NCBI GenBank assembly: GCA_934215475.1
Contig: CAKPZY010000033.1
Span: 1 to 19,901 of the forward strand
DNA: 19,901 bases
DNA from: an uncultured Ligilactobacillus sp.
Lineage (GTDB): Bacteria > Bacillota > Bacilli > Lactobacillales > Lactobacillaceae
Direction: 5' to 3'
The position numbers were made by a program, and so were the translations under genes. The stretch's first letter is position 1; each line of letters opens with the position of its first letter. This document shows positions 13,596 to 19,901 of the stretch, in pieces. The notes beneath the pieces are model-generated. The model saw only the letters and a program-made list of their open reading frames with translations. It made no database searches and was not told where the DNA came from.

Positions 13596-13856
13596 GTAAA
13601 GAGTGCATATAAGTTCTAGACCCCCGACTAACGAAAAAATTTACTATTTTATATATAATTTTTCACAATTTCAGGCGGGTCGAAAATTTAAAGAAATCTA
13701 TTCATGACTATACTATCAATCAGTATAAGCCTTTTATTACATGTTGACAGAAATTGTAATCTCATTTGAACTGGAATGCAATAATCACGCGCTACAATAT
13801 AGTTATTCAGTTGTAGAAAACAAAAATAAAAAAATTCGATCAGGAGTGAAGTAAAT

Positions 13857-15086
13857 TTGAAACATTCAACAAAATCATTGTTGGTAGGTACTATCGGTGC
13901 TGCTGGGTTGTTCCTTGCCGGTACTAATAGTGTTTCAGCTAACACAACGCACAAAATTGTCAACCATGACACAGTTTGGGATATTTCTCAAAAATACGGA
14001 GTTTCTGTTCAATCGATTGAGCAACTCAATCATATTAGCGCAACTTCTAATTTGATCTATCCAGGTCAAGAAGTACAGATACCTAGCAAAGAAGCCAAAG
14101 CAGCTCCCGCTAAGACGAACGCAGCAAAACCAACAGCCAACACTTCTACATATTCTGTAAAAGCTGGCGACTCGCTGTGGGGTATTGCAAAGGCACATAA
14201 GACTTCCGTTCAAAAACTTCTTTCATTAAACGGCTTGGATTCATCACTGATCCAACCAGGCCAGTCCTTGAAAGTTGTTGGTAATGCTGTTGCCGAGCCT
14301 GTCAAAACACCAGCTCAGCCAGTTGCTCAACCTAAAGCTCCTCAGCCTAAAGCAGCAACTCCGCAGGTTTCTGCTAACCATACAAGTTATAAAGTTCAGG
14401 CGGGAGATTCTTTATATACCATAGCAGAAAAGTTCGGCGTTTCAGTTAACTCAATTCGTTCCGCTAATGCCTTGAATAGCCCAGCTTTGATTGCAGGCCA
14501 AACATTAACGATCAATGATCCGGCTAAGGCTCCTGTCGCACCGGCAAAAGCGAATAATCAAAATGCCAAACCAGTGCAAAAAACAGCCCCAGCAGCCAAA
14601 CCAGCTGCTAGTCAAAGTCAGGCTCCAACACAAAATTCGACACCTGCTCGTTCAACTACACCTACACCAGCACCTTCGAACAACAATGCCCAGCCAAAAC
14701 CTGCTGCTCCAAGTAATAATACAGGAAGTGCTTCTTATGGCTCAGTAACCTCTTATGCACAATCATTCAAAGGCACACCTTATGTGTGGGGCGGTTCAAA
14801 TCCTGGTACCGGTTTTGATTGTTCAGGGTTTGTACAATATGTCTTTGCACATTTTGGCAAGCAGCTTCCACGAGTTACTTCAGCACAGGAAAATGCTGGT
14901 ACCCAGATTCCAGTCAACCAAGCACAAGCTGGCGACTTATACTTCTGGGGTAGCCGTGGCAGTTCATACCATGTAGCTATCGCATTGGGCGGCGGCAGCT
15001 TTATCCATGCCCCACAACCAGGCGAAGGCGTTAAGGTTGGTCAAACACAATATTTCCAACCATCATTCGCAGTTCGTGTAAGATAA
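13857..15086 (+). CDS. Secreted LysM (x3) NlpC/P60 peptidoglycan hydrolase
   Basis: A 409-residue exported protein. The signal peptide has a short Lys-containing n-region and a hydrophobic core, with likely cleavage after SVSA (residue 28). Three LysM repeats follow at about 31-76, 98-141 and 177-220 (the last two with the AGDSL motif), joined by Ala/Pro-rich linkers; a long Pro/Ala/Asn/Gln linker covers 222-292. The C-terminal NlpC/P60 domain (about 296-409) has the catalytic Cys322 (FDCSGFV), His372 (YHVAIALG) and a third polar residue His384 (IHAPQ). It would cut the gamma-D-Glu-diamino acid stem or a related peptide bond. The start is TTG at 13857 with AGGAG 10 nt upstream. A WalR-type box lies about 265 bp upstream. 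It is a paralogue of the following gene. Confidence 0.95.
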   Translation: MKHSTKSLLVGTIGAAGLFLAGTNSVSANTTHKIVNHDTVWDISQKYGVSVQSIEQLNHISATSNLIYPGQEVQIPSKEAKAAPAKTNAAKPTANTSTYSVKAGDSLWGIAKAHKTSVQKLLSLNGLDSSLIQPGQSLKVVGNAVAEPVKTPAQPVAQPKAPQPKAATPQVSANHTSYKVQAGDSLYTIAEKFGVSVNSIRSANALNSPALIAGQTLTINDPAKAPVAPAKANNQNAKPVQKTAPAAKPAASQSQAPTQNSTPARSTTPTPAPSNNNAQPKPAAPSNNTGSASYGSVTSYAQSFKGTPYVWGGSNPGTGFDCSGFVQYVFAHFGKQLPRVTSAQENAGTQIPVNQAQAGDLYFWGSRGSSYHVAIALGGGSFIHAPQPGEGVKVGQTQYFQPSFAVRVR

Positions 15087-15107
15087 TCAGTAAAATAAAA
15101 CAAGAAA

Positions 15108-15135
15108 AGTCATCCGGAAACGGGTGGCTTTTTTT
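15108..15135 (+). terminator. Terminator of the LysM-NlpC/P60 gene
   Basis: AGTCATCCG (15108-15116), a GAAA loop and CGGGTGGCT (15121-15129) form a 9-bp stem with G-U pairs, followed by seven or more T. Confidence 0.92.
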
Positions 15136-15335
15136 CATTATTTATAATTTTATAAAACCATAAACCACTTTTACTCCCATCAATCTCGACAATAAAAGGT
15201 AAATTTATACCACTGTCATGTAACATAAATTTAGCTATAAGCTTTGTAGTTTTTATTTGATTAAAGATGAGTTACAATGACTGTGTATCGAGTAAGAGAT
15301 ACATTCATTTCGAATTGCATGTAAATTTATTTCTT

Positions 15336-15363
15336 GCACTTCGAGGTAAATGCTGTAAAATAA
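15336..15363 (+). promoter_or_regulatory. Promoter of the LysM-CHAP gene
   Basis: TTGCAC (15336-15341), a 16-bp spacer and TAAAAT (15358-15363). The start would be near 15370 and the leader about 48 nt. Confidence 0.5.
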
Positions 15364-15417
15364 GTTCAACCAGTTATGAATAAGTAAATAGACAAAAAAG
15401 ATTGGGAGTGACAATAC

Positions 15418-16902
15418 TTGGAACAAAAGACACAAACACTGATGCTTGGAACTGTTGGTGTAGCTGGTTTATTCTTAGCCGGCGGGACATCAGTCTCAGC
15501 AAACACAGCGCATAAGGTGAGTGCCCGCGATACTGTTTGGGGGCTTTCCCAAAAATATGGGATCTCGATCAAGTCGATCGAAGAACTGAACCATATTGAC
15601 TCGCATTCTCATTTAATTTATTCAGGTTCAACCATCCAAATCCCTGATAAGAGTGCAAAATCAACAGATCATGCTCCTGCACCTGTTAAAACAAGACCGC
15701 AGTTGAGTAAACAATCACCCGCTTCTACTTCTACATATCAAGTAAAAGCTGGAGATTCACTGTGGTCGATCGCTCAGAAATATCAGACTTCAGCGGACCA
15801 AATTCGCTCATTAAATGATTTAGGGACAACGGTGATCACTCCTGGTCAAGCACTTAAAGTAAATGGTACTTTAACGAAAGCACCAGCTTCAACCGCAACA
15901 CAAAAGCCAACGGCTAGTGCACCGGCCTCCACGTCGAAGACCCCGGCTTCTGGGAGTACACCTAGCGTACAACCTGCTGTACCAAAGGAAACAGATACGC
16001 AAAAGCCAGCAGAGGCATCTGCACCTGTTAAGACAGCGCCAGAGAAAACGCCTGATATTCAGCCATCTGATGCCAAGTCGACGCCTCAATCTGATACAAA
16101 CCAGGAACACAGCAAAGTCGAGCCTAAGATTTCAGCTAACCACACTACTTATAAGGTTAATGCAGGCGATTCGCTTTATACTATCGCCGATCAATATGGA
16201 GTGTCCGTAGAATCTTTACGTGAGGCAAATGCATTGCAAGATTCCACTTTACAAGTTGGGCAAGCTTTAACAGTCAATGATCCTACTAAAAAAGTCACTG
16301 CTCCAGCGGATAATGCAGGACAAGCTAATAACAAGCCTAGTCCACAAACTCCCGCAGCTCCTAAGCAAGCTGATGGGCAGCAAAATAGTAATGGCCAGGC
16401 TAAGACACCTACCACACCTGCTGGTAACACAGGCAAAGAAACAACTCCGACTGATACGACGACTCAGCCATCTCAGCCAAAGCAACCTGTTTCACCTACT
16501 GTTCCCAAGCAGCCAGCGACTCCTCCTACCGCACATGGAAATGGTTATTCACCTGCCGGGAATACCTATGCATGGGGACAATGCACATACTATGCAAAAA
16601 CACGTGCTAGTTGGGCTGGTAATTACTGGGGCAACGGCGGAGTTTGGGATTCAACCGCTCGTAGTCAAGGCTTTACAGTCAATAATCAGCCAACAGCGGG
16701 TTCTCTGGTAGTCTTTCATCCCGGTCAATCGGTTGGTGGACAATGGACTGCAGACGGATACGCTGGTCACGTTGCCTATGTAGAAAGTGTCAGTGGGAAT
16801 GTTATTACGATCTCACAAGGCGGCATGGGGTTTTCAAGTCCAGATGGTCCTAATATCCAGACCATCTCTAATGCCGGTGCATATACGTATATCCATCCAT
16901 AA
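15418..16902 (+). CDS. Secreted LysM (x3) CHAP-domain peptidoglycan hydrolase
   Basis: A 494-residue exported protein whose first 76 residues closely follow those of the preceding LysM-NlpC/P60 protein (signal peptide ending SVSA at 28, then LysM 1). LysM 2 is at about 105-149 and LysM 3 at about 243-287, both with AGDSL. Long Thr/Pro/Lys/Gln-rich linkers lie between LysM 2 and 3 (150-238) and before the CHAP domain (288-375). The C-terminal CHAP domain (about 378-494) has Cys389 (WGQCTYYA) and His451 (GHVAYVE) as catalytic residues, with Glu456 a likely third. It would be an amidase or endopeptidase. The start is TTG at 15418 with GGGAG 9 nt upstream. It and its neighbour are paralogues that carry different catalytic ends. 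Confidence 0.95.
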   Translation: MEQKTQTLMLGTVGVAGLFLAGGTSVSANTAHKVSARDTVWGLSQKYGISIKSIEELNHIDSHSHLIYSGSTIQIPDKSAKSTDHAPAPVKTRPQLSKQSPASTSTYQVKAGDSLWSIAQKYQTSADQIRSLNDLGTTVITPGQALKVNGTLTKAPASTATQKPTASAPASTSKTPASGSTPSVQPAVPKETDTQKPAEASAPVKTAPEKTPDIQPSDAKSTPQSDTNQEHSKVEPKISANHTTYKVNAGDSLYTIADQYGVSVESLREANALQDSTLQVGQALTVNDPTKKVTAPADNAGQANNKPSPQTPAAPKQADGQQNSNGQAKTPTTPAGNTGKETTPTDTTTQPSQPKQPVSPTVPKQPATPPTAHGNGYSPAGNTYAWGQCTYYAKTRASWAGNYWGNGGVWDSTARSQGFTVNNQPTAGSLVVFHPGQSVGGQWTADGYAGHVAYVESVSGNVITISQGGMGFSSPDGPNIQTISNAGAYTYIHP

Positions 16903-16908
16903 TAGAAT

Positions 16909-16940
16909 AAAAGCATCCGCATTTTGCGGGTGCTTTTTTA
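16909..16940. terminator. Terminator between LysM-CHAP and GH13 genes
   Basis: GCATCCGC (16913-16920), an ATTTT loop and GCGGGTGC (16926-16933) are followed by TTTTTT. A-residues before the stem give TTTT on the minus strand, so it can serve the convergent GH13 gene as well. Confidence 0.9.
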
Positions 16941-16960
16941 TTAAGCTCATTCATGCATCT

Positions 16961-18733
16961 TTATCCAGCTTCAACGATCGCAAAGCCGTTGTGGCCAATT
17001 CTGTTTTGTTCTTTGACCAGATTTTGACTCAAAATCAAGCTTGATTTTGGCGGAAAAATAAATTTAATACTACCATAACCGAGGTTGAAGATTGCAAAAA
17101 TACGTTTACCATTAGAAAAGCGCGTAAAACTCAAGAAATCTTTTTTATTGCTCATTTGCCCCCACTCTAGCGTTCCCTCATTCAGAACCAGTTCATATTT
17201 TGCTCTCAATTCTCCCAAAAGTTTAATGAAACGGAACATCTCCTGATTTTGTTTGCTTGCTTTCCAAGGCATACATTCTCTGTTAGCTGGGACCTGACCA
17301 CCTTTTAAGCCAAATTCAGTTCCATAATACAAACTTGGAGATGCCGGCTGTAAATAAACAAATGCCAGCAACAAACGGGTCAATTCTTCGTCGTCTTGAC
17401 ACAAAGCCAGTAAGCGTGAGGAATTGGGACCGTCAAATTGTATGATCGCAGATGTTTGCAGTTCACCGGGATATTTCATAATGTTATCATTTAATTCAGT
17501 GATCATTTCAGAAGCGCTGATTCTTCTGCCTGCAAAATAATCAAGAATAATTTGTGCAGCATCTGTATTGATCAATACATCTAAACCCGACTCAGCGACC
17601 AATGCTGGGGTGAAACTGTTGGTAGTGCTCATTAAACAAAACGTTGGCTTTAATTGGTGCAGCTTCTGGTGCAGTTCTTCCAAGAAAGTCTTTTCCATGT
17701 CTTCTGGATCCATGATCTTTAGTCCATCAATATCAAAATTGGTTACCCAATATTTAGCAACCGCAACCAGATACTTACGCACACTTTCATTCAGGAAATT
17801 AAGTTTTGGCTGGTGAGGATCAGATCCATGAACACGGTAGGAAATATCCGGTGAAGAAGCTGGGTCATTTGAGCCGGCGTATTCTAAGGAATCAGAATCG
17901 ATCAGAAACCAGTCAAAAAATTTAGAACTGTTACCCTTTTGCTTAACATCTTGCCACTGAAGGGAAAAGTCCATTACATGATCTAAAACAATTTCTAAAA
18001 CAACATGCATCCCCTGTTGATGTGCTTCCTCAACTAGCTTTTTAAATGTCTCTTTCGAACCAAATGACGGATCGATGCTGTATAAATCGGTAGCATCATA
18101 TTTGTGATTTGAAAACGCGGGAAAAATGGGACTCAAAATCAAACCATTGACTCCAAGTTTGGCAAAATGATCCAAGTGGTCGCTGATACCTTGGAGATCT
18201 CCGCCAAAGAAATTGGTGTTCGTCGGATCTTCGCTGTCCCATTCCACGACATCGTGCGGATCACTTTGAGGATTGCCATTGGCAAAACGATCAATTAAAA
18301 TATGGTACCAGACGGCATTTTGGGCCCACGCTGGTTTTTTGAAAGCCTCATTCGGATAAGAATAAGGTAAGATAAAGGGTGCATAGTGCAGCAAACTTTC
18401 TGCTGTATAAATTTCTATCTTATGTGAATCATATATGTACTCTTCTCCGCTGCTGGCAATTAAATGAAAAGCATACTTTAATCTTCTCGTTTTGGGCAAT
18501 TGGACTGTTACTCCCCAATAATCTGTGGCAGAACTTTTTAAAATTATTTTCATTGGAACAACTTCCGGAAGCCAACTGCCATCCTTTGTTGTTGTAGTGT
18601 CGAAGTCGCTATATAAAAGCTCAACTCTAGAAACATCAGCATGCTTACTTTTTAAACGAATAGTAAGAGCATTGATCCCAGTTTCAAAAGTCATGGCCCC
18701 TTGTGTAGTATGCAAAACAGCATTTTTATCCAT
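16961..18733 (-). CDS. GH13 neopullulanase-like protein, catalytically degenerate
   Basis: A 590-residue full-length protein with the architecture of the maltogenic amylase/neopullulanase (GH13_20) group: an N-terminal beta domain (1-130), a TIM barrel (about 135-500) and a C-terminal beta domain. NTNFFGGDLQGI (172-183) and SNHKYDATDLYSIDPSFG (208-225) are strongly conserved. The four catalytic regions are not: region I is LEIVLDH (E247, D251) instead of DAVFNH; region II is GLKIM (337-341), with Lys for Arg and Met341 for the nucleophile Asp; region III (about 365-373, FCLMSTTNS) lacks the acid Glu; region IV reads GPNSSR (436-440) instead of HDTPR. Hydrolysis by the known mechanism seems impossible. 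The uninterrupted frame suggests a binding or regulatory role. The start ATG at 18733 has AAAGGTGGG upstream. Confidence 0.9.
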   Translation of the reverse strand: MDKNAVLHTTQGAMTFETGINALTIRLKSKHADVSRVELLYSDFDTTTTKDGSWLPEVVPMKIILKSSATDYWGVTVQLPKTRRLKYAFHLIASSGEEYIYDSHKIEIYTAESLLHYAPFILPYSYPNEAFKKPAWAQNAVWYHILIDRFANGNPQSDPHDVVEWDSEDPTNTNFFGGDLQGISDHLDHFAKLGVNGLILSPIFPAFSNHKYDATDLYSIDPSFGSKETFKKLVEEAHQQGMHVVLEIVLDHVMDFSLQWQDVKQKGNSSKFFDWFLIDSDSLEYAGSNDPASSPDISYRVHGSDPHQPKLNFLNESVRKYLVAVAKYWVTNFDIDGLKIMDPEDMEKTFLEELHQKLHQLKPTFCLMSTTNSFTPALVAESGLDVLINTDAAQIILDYFAGRRISASEMITELNDNIMKYPGELQTSAIIQFDGPNSSRLLALCQDDEELTRLLLAFVYLQPASPSLYYGTEFGLKGGQVPANRECMPWKASKQNQEMFRFIKLLGELRAKYELVLNEGTLEWGQMSNKKDFLSFTRFSNGKRIFAIFNLGYGSIKFIFPPKSSLILSQNLVKEQNRIGHNGFAIVEAG

Positions 18734-18905
18734 GTTCGCCCACCTTTAACAAATTTTATCCTTAATTAATAGATTAGCCATTTCACCTTGATTTGGCAAA
18801 TTAATTTTTTGCCTTTTTATCTCACTAAAAAACCCAAACCGCCAGTTTACATCAGTTTTGCTGAAAGACCTGTGGTTTGGGCAAATTTGTGTTAATGAAA
18901 AGATA
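18734..18905 (-). other. GH13 leader and DUF975 terminator
   Basis: Contains the DUF975 terminator and, nearer to the GH13 gene, an inverted repeat GGCAAA/TTTGCC (18795-18813). Promoter hexamers of the GH13 gene are not clear: TAAAAT lies close to the start but has no good -35. It may be read through from DUF975. Confidence 0.5.
18827..18881 (-). terminator. Terminator of the DUF975 gene
   Basis: On the minus strand CCCAAACC (18881-18874) pairs with GGTTTGGG (18840-18833), with a smaller hairpin (TCAG/CTGA) in the loop, followed by six T (18832-18827). Confidence 0.85.
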
Positions 18906-19661
18906 TTATGCTTCAAAATAAGCATCGTCCGGTGTGTCTGACGAATCCGGATCATATTGGCTCCCTGCCAAAGCACGATAATATGCCATATAGGTAGTGT
19001 TTTTGTAAGGGATCAACCAGATCTCACCAATACCCAATGTCAGCAACGCCAAAATGTCCCAACCTAAAAAGCTTAGTTGTAAAACAAACAGTTCAAACTT
19101 ATGACCTGACATTAACTGCCGGCTTTTGGTAACATAATCCAAATAATTTAAGTCATCATCCCCGCCATGATCCGCAATATCTTTATAAATATAATAGGTT
19201 TGGGAATAAGAATACCGTTTAATGATACCTGGGATAACAAATAAAAGCGACCAAAAGAAAATGAATAATGTCTGGATGATCCACAAAACAACAACTGACA
19301 GAAAATCTCTTCTGGTAAAAGCCGCAAAAATACCACGGACAACACTAAAATTTGAATCCCTCGTCCTTAACCAATCAAGGATGGTGTAATTAACACCCAC
19401 CATCAAAAGCGTCTGTAACAAAGCGGCAAATATATTACCGAAGTAATTTCCTCCCGATTCAATTCCTGCATTAAAATCATGGGGAAAATTACCCAAATAG
19501 CCGTTAGCTGCAGCTTGTGAAATTACAGCAACCATTCCTCCAACAAATAACAATCCCAATACAAGGGGTACGATCTGTAAGATATTGAGACCGATCGCCT
19601 TACCCCAGTGCCCTCTCAAAAGACCTTTGGCTTCTTTTTTTAACTCTCTTCTATTTTTCAT
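18906..19661 (-). CDS. DUF975 family membrane protein
   Basis: A 251-residue integral membrane protein with hydrophobic segments at about 24-49, 77-97, 121-146 and 193-219. The family marks are RRELKKEAKGLLRGHW at the N-terminus, VIPGIIKRYSYSQTYYIY (142-159) and SRQLMSGHKFELFVLQLSFLGW (180-201, quoted in part as SRQLMSGHK), then GIGEIWLIPY (210-219) and an acidic tail. The function of DUF975 is not known; related proteins are common in Lactobacillales. The start ATG at 19661 has GGAGGA about 7 nt upstream. A perfect palindrome lies 34 bp upstream (19695-19711). It has its own terminator and sits directly behind an rRNA operon. Confidence 0.9.
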   Translation of the reverse strand: MKNRRELKKEAKGLLRGHWGKAIGLNILQIVPLVLGLLFVGGMVAVISQAAANGYLGNFPHDFNAGIESGGNYFGNIFAALLQTLLMVGVNYTILDWLRTRDSNFSVVRGIFAAFTRRDFLSVVVLWIIQTLFIFFWSLLFVIPGIIKRYSYSQTYYIYKDIADHGGDDDLNYLDYVTKSRQLMSGHKFELFVLQLSFLGWDILALLTLGIGEIWLIPYKNTTYMAYYRALAGSQYDPDSSDTPDDAYFEA

Positions 19662-19689
19662 AAGTTTCCTCCGCTTCTAGGTTTTTACG

Positions 19690-19711
19690 TTTATAATTGT
19701 AACTTACAATT
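19690..19711 (-). promoter_or_regulatory. Perfect 17-bp palindrome in the DUF975 promoter
   Basis: AATTGTAA-C-TTACAATT (19695-19711) is a perfect 8+1+8 palindrome. Immediately downstream on the minus strand is TATAAA (19695-19690), a likely -10, so the palindrome fills the spacer between -10 and -35. This is a classic repressor position. No regulator can be named. Confidence 0.6.
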
Positions 19712-19788
19712 TTATTTTCCACCAGAAAAGAGAATATGCTCAGTAAATTTTAATTATGTATTTTCTAAAATTTTTTATCTCATTATAC

Positions 19789-19820
19789 AAAAAAATCATC
19801 CTCCAAAAGAGAATGATTCA
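19789..19820 (-). terminator. Terminator of the rRNA operon
   Basis: On the minus strand, AATCATTCTC and GGAGGATGATT form a 10-bp stem with a TTTT loop, followed by TTTTTTT. It lies just after the 5S rRNA 3' end. Confidence 0.9.
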
Positions 19821-19825
19821 AACTT

Positions 19826-19901
19826 GCGCGGCAACTACCTACCCTCACAGGGGGCGATCCCCCAACTACTCTTGGCGTAACGAAGCTTAACTGCTGTGTT
19901 C
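19826..19901 (-). rRNA. rrf: 5S ribosomal RNA, 3' part (runs off the window)
   Basis: On the minus strand the sequence GAACACAGCAGTTAAGC at the window edge, followed by GTAGTTGGGGGATCGCCCCC and GGGTAGGTAGTTGCCGCGC, is the typical loop B to helix I part of Lactobacillus 5S rRNA. The 5' portion (about 40 nt) lies beyond the right edge. A terminator follows, so 5S is the last gene of an rRNA operon on the minus strand. Confidence 0.95.

Larger units (their letters stand above)
13188..13856. other. Long intergenic region between UDG and LysM-NlpC/P60 genes
   Basis: These 669 bp carry no convincing open reading frame. They hold, in order, the UDG promoter, a bidirectional terminator-like hairpin (13250-13306), a WalR-type box (13579-13595), a -10 candidate (TATAAG, 13608-13613), a long imperfect hairpin (13619-13681), a small inverted repeat TATACT/AGTATA (13709-13727), and another -10-like TACAAT (13793-13798). 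The stretch is AT-rich. Confidence 0.7.
15087..15417 (+). other. Intergenic region between the two LysM genes
   Basis: These 331 bp hold the terminator of the first gene and the promoter of the second, with no gene. Isolated TGTAAC (near 15220) and TGTAAA (near 15322 and 15356) half sites are present but no complete WalR box. Confidence 0.65.

Noticed and set aside
13688..13972. 94-codon minus-strand frame overlapping the LysM-NlpC/P60 start
   Set aside because: It overlaps the signal peptide of a secure gene, and has no motif.
14515..16711. Several open frames in other frames and on the minus strand inside the LysM genes
   Set aside because: They come from the low-complexity linkers (Pro, Ala, Thr, Gln) and have no ribosome binding sites or family resemblance.
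16277..16711. Frameshifted second gene inside LysM-CHAP
   Set aside because: The main frame continues through this region to an intact CHAP domain, so no frameshift is needed.

Overview
The window looks like the chromosome of a member of Lactobacillaceae (low-GC Gram-positive). Support comes from the gene set and order: rsmG, noc, soj/parA, parB, DUF951, ychF and DUF1129 in one operon, ECF-type vitamin S components, LysM wall hydrolases with a Lactobacillus-like signal peptide, and strong AGGAGG ribosome binding sites. A genus cannot be given from sequence reading alone. At least five genes appear to start with TTG and two with GTG. No transposase, integrase, tRNA or CRISPR array was seen.

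Layout. Positions 1-374 hold a short 41-bp tandem repeat and the terminator of the chromosome-segregation operon. Positions 375-5876 (minus) hold that operon: rsmG, noc, parA, parB, DUF951, ychF, DUF1129. Positions 6041-7555 (plus) hold an alpha/beta-hydrolase-fold protein that has lost its nucleophile, and an HD-domain phosphohydrolase. Positions 7705-9232 (minus) hold an SDR oxidoreductase, a small DUF2829 (Tad2-like) gene that overlaps it, and queT behind a preQ1-I riboswitch. Positions 9559-11018 (plus) hold the ATPase and permease of a metal-type ABC transporter, with no binding protein. Positions 11150-11894 (plus) hold a tetrahydrofolate riboswitch and folT. Positions 12095-13187 hold a macrodomain gene and a convergent UDG-family gene 1 bp apart. 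Positions 13579-16902 (plus) hold two paralogous secreted LysM wall hydrolases, one ending in NlpC/P60 and one in CHAP, with a WalR-type box upstream of the first. Positions 16961-19661 (minus) hold a GH13 neopullulanase-like protein without its catalytic residues, and a DUF975 membrane protein. The right edge is the 3' part of a 5S rRNA gene with its terminator, so an rRNA operon on the minus strand ends here.

How the genes work together. Noc and ParB are sister CTP-switch proteins that link nucleoid occlusion, origin segregation and, through RsmG and YchF, translation. QueT and FolT are S components that would share an ECF module encoded elsewhere, and each sits behind a riboswitch for a compound related to its cargo. 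The two LysM enzymes remodel peptidoglycan, probably under WalRK.

The points most worth a second look are the full-length GH13 protein that is degenerate at all four catalytic motifs, the hydrolase with both nucleophile and oxyanion motifs replaced, the DUF2829-SDR pair with its own strong promoter and coupled translation, the anti-Shine-Dalgarno architecture downstream of the folate aptamer, and a perfect 17-bp palindrome in front of DUF975.
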